Source: Rufibacter sp. DG15C (GTDB lineage: Bacteria; Bacteroidota; Bacteroidia; Cytophagales; Hymenobacteraceae). From it: DNA of 64,000 nucleotides. Positions within the stretch are counted from its first letter, which is position 1. The number at the start of each line of letters is the position of its first letter. Positions 7,094-16,454 of this stretch are shown here, piece after piece. Location: the NCBI RefSeq assembly GCF_001577755.1, contig NZ_CP010776.1:2480001-2544000 (forward strand), given 5' to 3'. A program made the translations under genes and the position numbers. Below the pieces are notes generated by a model. It was not told where the DNA came from, did not search any database, and worked only from the letters and a program-made list of their open reading frames with translations.

Positions 7094-9658
7094 TTATCCT
7101 CTTGGGTTCAAGGCCTCTGTGATTCTGTCAGAAAGGTCTTGCAAGTGGTAGTTGCTCAAGGCATCTGTCTGGGTAGAAGCAGACTTGATCATGCTGTTGA
7201 TGTTGCGTAACTCAGCTTTAGCTACGGAAATCACATCACTCTGCCCGATGGCCATGGTGGGTGCAGCAGTACCTCTACCGGCACCAGCGGCTGCTTGCGC
7301 AGCGGTTGGGGCTGGAGCTGGTTTCACCAATTCAATCAGTTCTTCTACGTAGATCTTCTGAAGGTTACGACGGTACACGTCAATGGCTTGCTTGTTCTTC
7401 AGTTCTTTGAAGATAGAGCCGTTCATGTCGGTGAAGAAGTCGGTTACCTTGTAGGCTTTGTTACCATCCATGGCTTCAGCGGCAATCAGTTTAGTGAGCG
7501 TGTTCTGGCTTACCAATCTGTTCAAAACTGCCTGCTGGCTTCTAGAGATGATCACCATTGGGTTAGCACCGGTGTTGTTCAACACGGCCGGGCTTAACAA
7601 CCAAGTTGGCGTGGTAAACAATTGCTTATCTAGGAACGTCATGGCTTCTTTTTGGGTAGCCGCTGGCGTGCGCTCATAGATAAAGCCTTCTTGTTCTACC
7701 GTCTTCGGGTTCTCATAGATACCACCAATGTTTTTGGCCACGTGGCCCATGTAGCGGTTGAACTGACCGGTTAACTGACCATAGATGTTCTCCAGGTTCT
7801 CGTAGCCTTCGTTCTCAGACTTGGTCCACTCTGGCAACTTGGCCAACGTGCGCTGCAGGTTCTTGATACCGTACTCAGAGGCTTTCATGGCGTTGTCGCT
7901 CAAGTCTTCGTTCTGAGAGTGTGGATCATCTGGGTTAATCTCCGTCCCGAACCAGTTACGGCGGTTCTTCAATTTCTCCATGGTCATCTTGTTCAAGACC
8001 GGAATCTCATCCTGCGCATTCTTGGCGTTTGGCAACACGCGGTAGCCCCACTCAATGGCCCAGTTGTCATAGTCGCCAATTCTTGGGTAGATGCCTTTAG
8101 AAGAGATGTTGTCTTCTGGCTGTGCCACGTAGTTAAAGCGAGCGTAGTCCATGATAGAAGGCGTATGGCCATTGGCCTCAACCCACTTCTTATCACGCAG
8201 GTTTTCTGTAGGAACCGTTGAGCTTGAGCCGTAGTTGTGACGAAGGCCTAAAGTGTGACCCACTTCGTGTGAAGACACAAAACGGATCAAGTCACCCATC
8301 AATTCTTCAGAGAATTCCATTTTACGGGCACGTGGGTCAATAGCGGCGGCCTGGATAAAGTACCAGTCACGTACCAATTTCATCACGTTGTGGTACCAGT
8401 TAATGTGGCTTTCCATGATCTCGCCGCTGCGTGGGTCAGAGATAGACGGACCGCTGGCATTAGAGATTTCAGAAGGCTTGTATACAATGGCAGAGTGACG
8501 GGCATCGTCTAGACTCCAGTTTGGATTCTCTTTGGCGCTTGGGGCCATTTTACCAATGATGGCATTCTTGAAGCCGGCTTTCTCAAAGGCTTTCTGCCAG
8601 TCGTTCACACCTGCAATCAGGTAAGGCACCCACTGCTTAGGCGTAGCGGGGTCAATGTAGAAGATGATAGGTTTGATAGGCTCTACCAATTCGCCGCGCT
8701 TGTACTTGGCCATGTCCTCAGGCTTAGGCTCCAGTCTCCAGCGCTTCACCATTTCAATTTCCTTCACGCCTTGTGGGTTGGCGTCAAAGTCTGTGTACCC
8801 AACGGTGAAGTAACCCACGCGTGGGTCAAAGAATCTTGGCTGCATGGGCTTCTTAGGCAATACAACCATAGAGGTGTTGATCTCAATAGTAGAAGAACCG
8901 TTCAACGTAGAACCCGCCGCGCCACCTGCAGGGGCTGCCCCGAAACCAGTGGTGGGAGGCGTCAAGACATACGTCTTCACGGTAGTTACCTCAATGTTGG
9001 TAGGGTAGCTTCGAACGTTTTGGATGTAGCTACGGTCAGAGAGGAAGTTACCCAGTCTGAAACGGGTCTTGCCCGCCGCATTGCTGAAGGAGAAAATCTC
9101 GTTCTCGCCTTTGATGTAATCGGTTACATCTACCACCGTGCTCTTGTTGTTTGGTCCATAAGCGGCCACGTTGAAGGCGGCTACTATGGCCTGCACGTTA
9201 GAACGCTGTACACTCTGGTACATGCTCTTGGTGCTGTCTGGGCTGTAGGTGGCGTAAGAGATTTTGCGCATGAAGATGCGGTCATCCGGCCCTTTCTCAA
9301 ACATGATGACGGCAGAACCAATCTGGTCACCGGCGTAGCCAGAGGCAGAACGTACTTCGGCGCCGGCTTTGGAGATACGGTTTACTACCAATAGCTCACG
9401 ACCCAATACAGAGTCTGCCAGCTCAAAGAAGTACTTGTCATCTACTTTGTGCGTCTTGAAAAAACCGGCTTTTGACACGGCTTTGTCAGTGATCACGTCA
9501 GCGTATGGCTTCGGTTTGGCTTTGGTGTTGGCAGTGCCTGCCATGCCGGCGGCTCCAGCTACCCGGCGCGTTGAGTCGGCGGGCTGGGTGCGGCCTTGGG
9601 CCATAGTCGCTCCTGCAACAGAGCCAACCAAGCCGAGGGTTAATAAGAATTTCTTCAT
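7094..9658 (-). CDS. Secreted zinc-dependent metalloprotease (DUF5117/DUF5118 family)
   Basis: The start at 9658 yields a clean signal peptide (MKKFLLTLGLVGSVAGATMAQ); the longer in-frame extension looks non-coding. The 854-residue protein carries a metzincin-type zinc site HEVGHTLGLRHN near residue 465. The regions around it match the large Bacteroidota family with DUF5118 near the N-terminus and DUF5117 before the catalytic site. The downstream IMDYARFNYVAQPED provides the Met-turn-like IMDY. The C-terminal 300 residues form the family's own domain, with a Pro/Ala-rich patch near residue 800. It probably degrades proteins outside the cytoplasm. No accessory genes adjoin it. Confidence 0.9.
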   Translation of the reverse strand: MKKFLLTLGLVGSVAGATMAQGRTQPADSTRRVAGAAGMAGTANTKAKPKPYADVITDKAVSKAGFFKTHKVDDKYFFELADSVLGRELLVVNRISKAGAEVRSASGYAGDQIGSAVIMFEKGPDDRIFMRKISYATYSPDSTKSMYQSVQRSNVQAIVAAFNVAAYGPNNKSTVVDVTDYIKGENEIFSFSNAAGKTRFRLGNFLSDRSYIQNVRSYPTNIEVTTVKTYVLTPPTTGFGAAPAGGAAGSTLNGSSTIEINTSMVVLPKKPMQPRFFDPRVGYFTVGYTDFDANPQGVKEIEMVKRWRLEPKPEDMAKYKRGELVEPIKPIIFYIDPATPKQWVPYLIAGVNDWQKAFEKAGFKNAIIGKMAPSAKENPNWSLDDARHSAIVYKPSEISNASGPSISDPRSGEIMESHINWYHNVMKLVRDWYFIQAAAIDPRARKMEFSEELMGDLIRFVSSHEVGHTLGLRHNYGSSSTVPTENLRDKKWVEANGHTPSIMDYARFNYVAQPEDNISSKGIYPRIGDYDNWAIEWGYRVLPNAKNAQDEIPVLNKMTMEKLKNRRNWFGTEINPDDPHSQNEDLSDNAMKASEYGIKNLQRTLAKLPEWTKSENEGYENLENIYGQLTGQFNRYMGHVAKNIGGIYENPKTVEQEGFIYERTPAATQKEAMTFLDKQLFTTPTWLLSPAVLNNTGANPMVIISRSQQAVLNRLVSQNTLTKLIAAEAMDGNKAYKVTDFFTDMNGSIFKELKNKQAIDVYRRNLQKIYVEELIELVKPAPAPTAAQAAAGAGRGTAAPTMAIGQSDVISVAKAELRNINSMIKSASTQTDALSNYHLQDLSDRITEALNPRG

Positions 9659-9865
9659 ACTTGTGGTATGGGGTGTTTTGTTAGTAAAGGATTTGTTTGG
9701 TGTGATGGTGTTTTGCAACCTGGGTTGCAAGCAATAGACAAGCGCCCGCGTCAAAGGTTTAATGCCCAAACCCGCTTTTTGAAACTTTATTTTATAAAAT
9801 AAGTAGCGGTCTGCCGTTTAAGCCAAGCAAGCGTTAATCGTTTGACTTTGTATAGCTTAAAGGTG

Positions 9866-9911
9866 AAGTCGTTTTTGGCTTTTTTTCCAGAAAACAAGCC
9901 AAAAACGACTT
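9866..9911. repeat. Intergenic palindromic repeat, copy 3
   Basis: Outer arms are AAGTCG and CGACTT, which differ from the common CCG/CGG yet still pair. It sits between the metalloprotease promoter region and a terminator for the 98-residue gene. Confidence 0.88.
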
Positions 9912-9926
9912 GGTCTGTTAAAATAT

Positions 9927-9961
9927 AAAAAGCCCTAGCCAACATCTGGAAAGGGCTTTTT
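9927..9961 (-). terminator. Rho-independent terminator
   Basis: The stem AAAAAGCCCT against AGGGCTTTTT has a T run on both strands. It lies 22 bases past the stop of the 98-residue gene. Confidence 0.75.
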
Positions 9962-9983
9962 ATTGTATCGGGTTTTTAGGAAT

Positions 9984-10280
9984 CTAATTAGCGGAGATGG
10001 CTTTCACTTTCTTGAAGTTCTCTACGGGGCCAATGTGGGTTTTGCCCACCGTGAAAAAACTTCTTTTCAATTTCACTTCAATGGGAGCCAAGGCTTTGGT
10101 GATGTCTGAGGTAACCACTTTCTGGTAGAACTCTTTGGCCTCTTTAGAAGCACCTTTCTCAAAAGCGTGGGTAGAATGCTTTTTGGTGATAGGCTGGCCC
10201 GGAATGATTTGGTAAGAAGTAGTAATTACCTGGTACTTGGGTAAAAAGGGTTTGATGGCTTTGCGTAAGATTCGTTTCAT
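9984..10280 (-). CDS. Hypothetical small basic protein
   Basis: This open frame of 98 residues has its own terminator and a 300-base upstream gap, which supports a real single-gene unit. The protein is basic (MKRILRKAIKPFLPKYQV at the start) and has no signal peptide or membrane segment. A central alpha-helical stretch, EKGASKEAKEFYQKVVT, is followed by a beta-rich end. I do not recognise a family, and no neighbour suggests a role. Codon choice resembles that of nearby genes, so I treat it as native and not as a spurious frame. Confidence 0.6.
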   Translation of the reverse strand: MKRILRKAIKPFLPKYQVITTSYQIIPGQPITKKHSTHAFEKGASKEAKEFYQKVVTSDITKALAPIEVKLKRSFFTVGKTHIGPVENFKKVKAISAN

Positions 10281-10525
10281 ATTATACTTATATTCTTGTC
10301 TGCACTGGGAGTGCTATTGGTAAAGGTAATCCATAAATTTTCATTTTTAGTTCAGTGCCTCAGGACTCCAATGAAGATTCTTGTAAAGATGAAATAGAAT
10401 ATGACTTAATGAATATCTATGTTTTTATATATTGTTGAAGTTGAGCGATAAATGAATTTGCTGAAATTAGAAAGGATTAGACCATAGGTGCCGTTATGTA
10501 TTTTCTGATGGTTGTTTTTCTCAAC
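10281..10525. other. Intergenic region without recognised content
   Basis: This AT-rich gap lies upstream of the 98-residue gene and downstream of the BNR-repeat gene. I see no open frame, repeat copy or convincing promoter here. Confidence 0.5.
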
Positions 10526-10560
10526 AAAAAAGACCTGACGCAGTGAGCGCCAGGTCTTCT
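10526..10560 (-). terminator. Rho-independent terminator of the BNR-repeat gene
   Basis: Stem AGACCTG against CAGGTCT, with further pairing through GCG/CGC. On the minus strand a run of T follows. It lies 21 bases past the stop codon at 10581. Confidence 0.8.
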
Positions 10561-10580
10561 ATTTCTACAAATTAAGAGGT

Positions 10581-13500
10581 CTACTGGATAGCAGAATATT
10601 CCTTAAGGGTAGTCAGGGGGGTAGCTTGAACTTGGTTTCTGTATGCGGCCCACTGCGTGCTGAAGAAAGCGTTGATCTTGGCCAGCGTCTCGCGGGTGAG
10701 GGTTTCTGCCTGTTCCACCAGTTGGGTCTCTGTAGAGGTCAAGGGTTCAGTGCGTCCATTGATGTACGACCGTGCCTCGTTTAACTTAGTGATAGCCGTC
10801 TGGTAGAACGGACGGCCGTAGCCTTGCCTTTCCAAGCCTTTCCCGAAGAGCGATTCACGGTGTAGTTTAATGGAATCTTGCATGGCTTTGGTAGTACGCA
10901 GCAGCGCCGCCGTTTCTTTGCCAGATTTGTCCTTTAACTGGGCCAAGAGATTGTCAGTGGCTTCTGAGGCTTCCTGGATGCGATCTGCCGCCGTTGTAAT
11001 CTGTTTGATGCTGTTGTTCAAGCGTTCCTGCAGCGCTCTGCGGGCAAGCATGTTCTGCTGGTTGTACGGTACACGCGGGTCAGGCTTTACAGCTAACAGG
11101 GTAGAGTCTTTGGCCCCGGCATATTGGAACACCAGTTTGTAGGTGCCCGGCAGCACCTGGTTGCCAGACGGCTCACCACCGCCTCCGCCACCTCCGCGCT
11201 GGGGTTGGGTCCGGTTGACCGGCTGTTTGATGCCGCGCTCCGTCAGGTTCCAGCTAAACTTTTGTACGCCCAAGGTAGAGTCTGGCACCTGGCGCAAGGT
11301 CCTGATGAGTTGGTTGGCCTCATTGAATACACGCACAAACAGGGTGTCTTTTCTATTGGAGGTCTTGGGTGCCAACGTGTCTTTAGCCGGAAGTGAAACA
11401 GCCTGTACCGCACCCGTCTCCATGTTCTTGGTAGTGGTGGCTTTTGGCTTCTCCTTCTGCTTTCTCACGTCTGCGGCTTTGGCCACTGGCGTATTCCGTT
11501 TAGGCTGAATGTAATAGGTAATCTGCGCGCCCGAAGGACGGTTAGGTGCCTGGTACAAATTCTCTGACTCGTTCATGCTGCCCGGGGCCTGACCATAACT
11601 GGCCAAGAAAGCCTCTGAAGGAGCAAAAACCGCCAAAGGCTTTTCTAAAGTTTTTGCTTGGGTAGAAGCCAATTGACGCAACGGTCTGATGTTGTCTAAT
11701 ACATAAATGCCGCGGCCAAATGTGCCAATCACCAGATCCGCTTCTCTTTCCTGCATCACCAGGTCCATAGTAGGCACAGAAGGGTAACCGCTGGTCCACT
11801 GTGCCCAGTTCTTGCCTTCGTCTGTGCTTACCCATAAGCCATGTTCCGTGCCGGCAAACATCAGCTTGGGCTCCACGGGGTCTTGTAAGAAGGACAGCGC
11901 ATACCCACGCACCTGTTTCTCATTCACCAGACGCGTCCAGGTCTTGCCAAAGTCGGTGGTCCTGAAGATGTACGGGTTAAAGTCTTTGCCCATGCGGTAA
12001 TGGTTGGCTACTACAAAGGCCTCGCCGGCGCGGTGCTTAGAGGCGGTGATCTGCGGAATCCAGGCTTCTTTGGGGAGGCCTTTGATGCGGTCACGCACGT
12101 TGGTCCAGGTCTTGCCGCCGTCTTGGGTCAACTGCACATTACCATCATCGGTGCCCACCCAAATGACGCCTTGTTGTTTGGTGTTAGGCGCGATGGTTAA
12201 AATGGTATTGTGGTTCTCTGCACTGGTCACGTCCAAGCTTAATCCGCCGCTCAAATTCTGCTTGTGGTGCTCTGGGTTGTTCAAGGTCAAATCTGGAGAC
12301 ACTAGTTGCCACGTCATGCCTTTGTCTGTGGATTTGTGCAGGAACTGACTGCCGTAGTACAGGGTGCCGTTGGTGAACGGGTCAAGCGCAATGGCCGCGT
12401 TCCAGTTAAAGCGCAAACGCGTCTTCACATCTGGGTGCGTGGGTTTGATGTTGGTTGAGTTGTTAGTGACTTTGTCATAGCGGTTTAAGCTGCCGCCCTG
12501 TGACATGGCATAGCCGTAGCGCGCATTCTCCGGGTCTGGTACCACGTCAAAGCCGTCGCCGCCCAAAACGTTCATCCAGTGCAGGTTTCTAATGCCACCG
12601 TTGCTGAAGGTATACGCCGGACCGGTCCAAGATCCGTTGTCCTGCAGGCCGCCGTAGATATTGTAAGGTACTTCGTTGTCCACGTTCACGTGGTAGAATT
12701 GCCCAATAGGAAGTCCCTCTGGGTAATACCAGGTCTTGCCGCGGTCTTGACTAATAGCCACTCCGCCGTCGTTTCCATCAATGAGGTGGTTGGGGTTGTT
12801 GGGGTTGATCCAAAAGGCATGATGGTCGGCGTGAATCTGCTCCAGGGTGGCAATTACCTTGAAGGTTTTACCGGCGTCCTCACTCACCGCAATGGGCTGA
12901 TAAATCATGTAGACGCGGTTCTCATTCTGCGGATCCACAAAAATCTCATTGAAGTAGAAGGCGCGGTTGGTCACAATAGAAGGGTCTTCGGTGACTTTCG
13001 TCCATTTCTCGCCTCCGTCATCTGAGCGGTACAGTCCGTTCTTGGTGGCTTCAACTAAAGCGTAGATTCGGTTAGGCATGCTACGGCTAATGGCCAAGCC
13101 CAAACGCCCGAAGTCGCCGGCTGGCAAGCCGTCAGTCACGCCTTTCTTCTTCCAGGTCTTTCCGCCGTCATAGGTGATGTACAAGCCAGAACCCGGCCCG
13201 CCCGATTTGAAATCCCAAGGCGTACGGCGGTGTTCCCACATGTTCACCACCAGTTTGTTGGGGTTGCTAGGGTCCATGACCATTTCGGCCACGCCAGATT
13301 TCTCATTGGTGAACAAGATGCGCTCCCAAGACTGCCCGCCGTTGGTAGTTTTGTACACGCCGCGCTCTGGATGGTCACCAAACGGCAAGCCAATCACGCC
13401 CGCGTACACAACATCTGGGTTGGAGGGGTCAATGAGGATGCGGTGGATGTTAAAGGTCTTGTCCAGGCCCATGTGCTTCCAGGTACGGCCCCCGTCAATG

Positions 13501-13874
13501 GTTTTGTAGATGCCGTTGCCCATATTCACCGAGTTCCGGGGATTGCCTTCGCCGGTGCCCGCCCATACTACGCTGGGGTTGCTCTGCTGAATAGCCAGTG
13601 AGCCAATGTTGATGTTGGGTTGCTCATCAAAAACAGGATAGAAGGAGACGCCTCCGTTCTCGCTTTTCCAGACGCCGCCCGCGGCCGCGCCTACATAGAT
13701 GATCTCTGGGTTGCTGACCACGGCGTCAACGGTGGTGATGCGTCCGCTCATGGCGCCCGGCCCAATGTTGCGGGCCTTCATCTGCTGGAAAACGGCGGTG
13801 TTCAATTTCTGGGCCTGCGTCTGCCATACCCCCAAAAAGGACAACAGCAGAAACAACGAAGCGTGCTTCTTCAT
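10581..13874 (-). CDS. Secreted Sortilin/VPS10-like BNR-repeat protein
   Basis: The start at 13874 gives a signal peptide (MKKHASLFLLLSFLGVWQTQAQ) and a 1097-residue protein. Residues 30-780 form a ten-bladed-propeller-like array with about eleven Asp-box motifs, such as TIDGGRTW, TTNGGQSW, TYDGGKTW, SDDGGEKW and TQDGGKTW. This is the pattern of VPS10/Sortilin and sialidase-like exoproteins. The last 300 residues contain a Pro/Lys-rich linker, a Gly run (seven G) coded by a CCN/CCG-type trinucleotide tract near 11170, and a helical C-terminus. Family members are often called glycosyl hydrolases, but no catalytic residues can be assigned. A role in binding or exopolymer turnover is possible. 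Confidence 0.85.
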   Translation of the reverse strand: MKKHASLFLLLSFLGVWQTQAQKLNTAVFQQMKARNIGPGAMSGRITTVDAVVSNPEIIYVGAAAGGVWKSENGGVSFYPVFDEQPNINIGSLAIQQSNPSVVWAGTGEGNPRNSVNMGNGIYKTIDGGRTWKHMGLDKTFNIHRILIDPSNPDVVYAGVIGLPFGDHPERGVYKTTNGGQSWERILFTNEKSGVAEMVMDPSNPNKLVVNMWEHRRTPWDFKSGGPGSGLYITYDGGKTWKKKGVTDGLPAGDFGRLGLAISRSMPNRIYALVEATKNGLYRSDDGGEKWTKVTEDPSIVTNRAFYFNEIFVDPQNENRVYMIYQPIAVSEDAGKTFKVIATLEQIHADHHAFWINPNNPNHLIDGNDGGVAISQDRGKTWYYPEGLPIGQFYHVNVDNEVPYNIYGGLQDNGSWTGPAYTFSNGGIRNLHWMNVLGGDGFDVVPDPENARYGYAMSQGGSLNRYDKVTNNSTNIKPTHPDVKTRLRFNWNAAIALDPFTNGTLYYGSQFLHKSTDKGMTWQLVSPDLTLNNPEHHKQNLSGGLSLDVTSAENHNTILTIAPNTKQQGVIWVGTDDGNVQLTQDGGKTWTNVRDRIKGLPKEAWIPQITASKHRAGEAFVVANHYRMGKDFNPYIFRTTDFGKTWTRLVNEKQVRGYALSFLQDPVEPKLMFAGTEHGLWVSTDEGKNWAQWTSGYPSVPTMDLVMQEREADLVIGTFGRGIYVLDNIRPLRQLASTQAKTLEKPLAVFAPSEAFLASYGQAPGSMNESENLYQAPNRPSGAQITYYIQPKRNTPVAKAADVRKQKEKPKATTTKNMETGAVQAVSLPAKDTLAPKTSNRKDTLFVRVFNEANQLIRTLRQVPDSTLGVQKFSWNLTERGIKQPVNRTQPQRGGGGGGGEPSGNQVLPGTYKLVFQYAGAKDSTLLAVKPDPRVPYNQQNMLARRALQERLNNSIKQITTAADRIQEASEATDNLLAQLKDKSGKETAALLRTTKAMQDSIKLHRESLFGKGLERQGYGRPFYQTAITKLNEARSYINGRTEPLTSTETQLVEQAETLTRETLAKINAFFSTQWAAYRNQVQATPLTTLKEYSAIQ

Positions 13875-13948
13875 ATAAGTGAAGGAATAGGTTTGTTGGT
13901 TAGATTGGTGATTCAATATAGGTAAAGTTGTGAAGCGCAGACAAAAAG

Positions 13949-13995
13949 AAACCCGTTTTCAGCCTAGTTTCTAGATACTAGGCCGAAAACGGTTT
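13949..13995. repeat. Intergenic palindromic repeat, copy 4
   Basis: Variant copy with inner core GCCTAG/CTAGGC in place of GCCTG/CAGGC and outer arms AAACC/GGTTT. It lies 24 bases past the stop codon of the first TonB-domain gene. Confidence 0.85.
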
Positions 13996-14019
13996 ACGAT
14001 CTGATGTATAGTTGAATTA

Positions 14020-14901
14020 CTAATCTGTATTAGCAGGTGCTGTTACAGGTACTAGATTGGTTCTCTCTACCTCTAGCACTCTTCCGTTCTGGTCCAGCTT
14101 AATGGGGAAAATCAATTTGAAGGGAACAGCTTCTTTATTCTGGTAGGCCGGTGTAAACCGCTTGAGTTGATTGATTACTTCTACTAAACGGGCATCAATC
14201 ACTGGGTTAATTCCTTTTACTACTTTGGTTTCGCCAATATTAATAATGCCATCTGGTGTAAGAGTAGTGGTAATCAAGACCATGGGATTAGGCCCCAAAT
14301 ATGTTATTCCGCTAGGTGCCTGGTATTTGCGTTTAATGAAAAGGTTTAAATCATAATGGCCGCCGGGGTAGAGAGGAAGAATCTCAGTTACCATATACAC
14401 GCCCTCATCTGGGGTGATGGTAATCTCTGGAGATGGCGTCAGAGGCATTGGCTGTTTAGGTGGCGTTATTTTAAATGGTAGAGTAAACTTTACCCTTACG
14501 TTCTGGCCATTTTGCTGGCCGGGAGTCCAAGTGGGCATGCTTTGTAATGCACGTTCAGCTTCCTTCTCCAAAAGTTTAGGCCCACCCTTAAGTTTAATAA
14601 TGTCCGAGACTCTTCCGGTTGTGCCAATGATAAAGCTGTAGACAAGGTGTCCTGTGAAAGAATGGTTTGTCAACTCCTTTGGATATTTAAACTGTGAACT
14701 CAAGTATTGATGTAAACCTTCTCTGCCTCCCGGAAACTCAGGCATCTGCTCAACAGCTACATATACTTTTGTAGTATCTATTTGTGATTGAGCTAGAGTC
14801 TGCGTGGTGTCTTGCGCGTAAGCTTGGCTTGTGAACAGGAAGCAAAGTGCAAATGCCAGCGTGCGCAAATAAAACTTCGTAAATTGGGAGAAGGGTAGCA
14901 T
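14020..14901 (-). CDS. Periplasmic protein with two TonB C-terminal-like domains (paralogue A)
   Basis: The 293-residue protein has an N-terminal signal (FTKFYLRTLAFALCFLFTSQAYAQ). Two repeats of the TonB C-terminal fold follow. The first, about residues 50-145, has MPEFPGGREGLHQYL and LQSMPTWTPGQQNGQ. The second, about residues 165-275, has LYPGGHYDLNLFIK and LKRFTPAYQNKEAV. There is no membrane anchor kept after the signal peptide and no long proline-rich spacer, so it is unlikely to be a classical energy transducer. The adjacent gene at 15018 is a close paralogue with the same double-domain plan, which points to tandem duplication. The role may be protein-protein binding in the periplasm. 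Confidence 0.85.
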   Translation of the reverse strand: MLPFSQFTKFYLRTLAFALCFLFTSQAYAQDTTQTLAQSQIDTTKVYVAVEQMPEFPGGREGLHQYLSSQFKYPKELTNHSFTGHLVYSFIIGTTGRVSDIIKLKGGPKLLEKEAERALQSMPTWTPGQQNGQNVRVKFTLPFKITPPKQPMPLTPSPEITITPDEGVYMVTEILPLYPGGHYDLNLFIKRKYQAPSGITYLGPNPMVLITTTLTPDGIINIGETKVVKGINPVIDARLVEVINQLKRFTPAYQNKEAVPFKLIFPIKLDQNGRVLEVERTNLVPVTAPANTD

Positions 14902-14951
14902 ACAAGAGTGTGCTTTTGTTGGGTAGAGACAGATAATGACTTTGAAAGAAA

Positions 14952-14995
14952 AACCGTTTTCGGGCTGCTTTCCAGAAAACAGACCAAAAACGGTT
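14952..14995. repeat. Intergenic palindromic repeat, copy 5
   Basis: Outer arms AACCG and CGGTT pair; the inner left half is altered to CGGGCTGC. It lies 22 bases past the stop of paralogue B and upstream of paralogue A. Confidence 0.85.
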
Positions 14996-15017
14996 CTAAA
15001 GGTTTAAATTCTAAATA

Positions 15018-15848
15018 TTATTTCTGCGCGCCTTCCAGCACTTCTTTCACATGACCCTTGGCATCTACCTTGATGGGCAGTACCATTTTGTACACCACGT
15101 TCTCCCCGTTCTGCTTGGCCGGGGCAAAGCTAGGAAGCGAGTTCATCACTGTCACCATGCGCTCATCCATGCCGTAACCCATCCCTTTAAGAATCTTGGT
15201 TTCTTCCTTTCGTACAGAACCGTCTTTGTTGATAATGACGCTGAGAATGATGGTACCTTCCATCACCTTGTCCGTGAGTTGCATGGTGGGCTTAAAGTTC
15301 TTTTTCAAGTAAGAAGTGAGGTCCTTGTTGCCACCCGGAAAGGCAGGGGCTACCTCTGTGGCGATGTAGATTTTTTCTTCTGGGGCGCTGGCATTGGCTT
15401 CAGGTAGAGGAGTGCCGGGAATTTTATACGGAAGGGTGTATTTTACCCTTCTGGCCTTGCCGTTCTGCTGGCCTGGCGTCCAGGCGGGCATGTTCTGCAA
15501 GACCCTGGCAAACTCTGCATCTACCAAGGGATGCACGCCTTTGACTTTTTTAAGGTCATGTACCTTGCCCGTGGCCCCAACGGTAAAGGAAAACTGGATA
15601 GTGGTAGCCGTATTGTCATGCTGAAGGCTGGCAGGGTATTGAAAGCTGCTGTTCAAATACTGGTACAAGGCATCTTGTCCTCCCGGAAACTCGGGCATTT
15701 TCTCTACAAAGTTATAGACTCTGGAAGTGTCTTCTTGAGCAGTAGAGCTGGTGATGGAAGCAGCTGTTTGCGCCTGTGTGGCAAAAGAGAAACAAAGCAG
15801 CAAGGCCAGACTGGTAACTACAGCCTTAACGGGAGAAAGAGAAAGCAT
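15018..15848 (-). CDS. Periplasmic protein with two TonB C-terminal-like domains (paralogue B)
   Basis: This 276-residue protein has the same architecture as its downstream neighbour. A signal peptide ends near TQAQTA. A first TonB C-terminal-like domain spans residues 45-140 (MPEFPGGQDALYQYL, MPAWTPGQQNGKARRV) and a second residues 160-265 (PAFPGGNKDLTSYLKK, LPSFAPAKQNGENVV). Both domains keep the PGG turn and the PxxxPxxQNG end motif found in Bacteroidota TonB-domain proteins. The gene is separated from paralogue A by 116 bases with one palindromic repeat, so the pair may be one operon. The lack of a second hydrophobic anchor argues against a direct energy-transducing role. Confidence 0.85.
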   Translation of the reverse strand: MLSLSPVKAVVTSLALLLCFSFATQAQTAASITSSTAQEDTSRVYNFVEKMPEFPGGQDALYQYLNSSFQYPASLQHDNTATTIQFSFTVGATGKVHDLKKVKGVHPLVDAEFARVLQNMPAWTPGQQNGKARRVKYTLPYKIPGTPLPEANASAPEEKIYIATEVAPAFPGGNKDLTSYLKKNFKPTMQLTDKVMEGTIILSVIINKDGSVRKEETKILKGMGYGMDERMVTVMNSLPSFAPAKQNGENVVYKMVLPIKVDAKGHVKEVLEGAQK

Positions 15849-15912
15849 AGGGTTTGTTGTGATTTAGTCCTGAAAGATAAGAAAGAGAATCTTTAATCTC
15901 AGCCTTAGGCGC

Positions 15913-16218
15913 TTACTGTAATTTAAAATCTACCTGAAACCGCAATTGCCTGTCCCTTTTCAAGATATAGGACAGCACTTTTTTATCTGGTGACAATTGG
16001 ATCGTCCATTCATTAGTGGCTACTGCCGGAAGAAATTGGACCGTAAAAGCGTCTGCGGGAAAGCTTTGGCGAAGGAACAAACCATTGGTGGTAGGACCGT
16101 AATGCGCAGTCGCAAGGATACTTCTTACTGGAGAAATATCCCGAGTTCCTTGCCTGCAAAAGAAACACCGTAGTGCAGTAGAGGATTTATCGTGGTGATC
16201 TTTCAGGGCTTTAATAAA
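15913..16218 (-). pseudogene. Possible 3' remnant of a gene (about 100 open codons, no start)
   Basis: Reading the minus strand, an open frame of about 100 codons ends at the TAA at 15915-15913 and is preceded by an in-frame TAG at 16221. It contains no good start codon at its 5' end. The translation looks protein-like in its last part, with PTTNGLFLRQSFPADAF and TNEWTIQLSPDKKVLSY and a regular beta-strand pattern. I read it as a decayed gene end, but a chance open frame cannot be ruled out. It sits upstream of the TonB-domain pair, in an otherwise unexplained 600-base gap. Confidence 0.3.
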
Positions 16219-16358
16219 CTAGTTCTGGTCCTTGTAGAATGGAGCTTATGCTAGTCAGAGGTCCAACAAGGATTGAAGATTGAGGAACATGAAAGCTGGT
16301 TTGACAGACGGTGCAAAGTTTTGTAAATTATATTTGATTCTGATGGCCACTAGTTCTC

Positions 16359-16398
16359 CCGTTTTTAGCCTGATTTCTAGGAATAACTCCGAAAACGG
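16359..16398. repeat. Intergenic palindromic repeat, copy 6 (degraded)
   Basis: The outer arms CCGTTTT and AAAACGG remain, while the inner right half is changed (AACTCCG). It lies 56 bases upstream of the DUF1028 gene. Confidence 0.75.
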
Positions 16399-16454
16399 AA
16401 CGCTCACCGCACAGCCTTTTTCTGTATCTTCCCATTCAAACTCGCTCTATTCTT

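Noticed and set aside
8771-9394. 207-residue open frame on the plus strand
   Set aside because: It is antisense to the zinc metalloprotease gene and its sequence is Arg/Gly/Val-rich like other shadow frames here.
11170-11200. Phase-variable tract in the BNR-repeat gene
   Set aside because: The Gly-coding tract is made of trinucleotides, so length change would not shift the frame.
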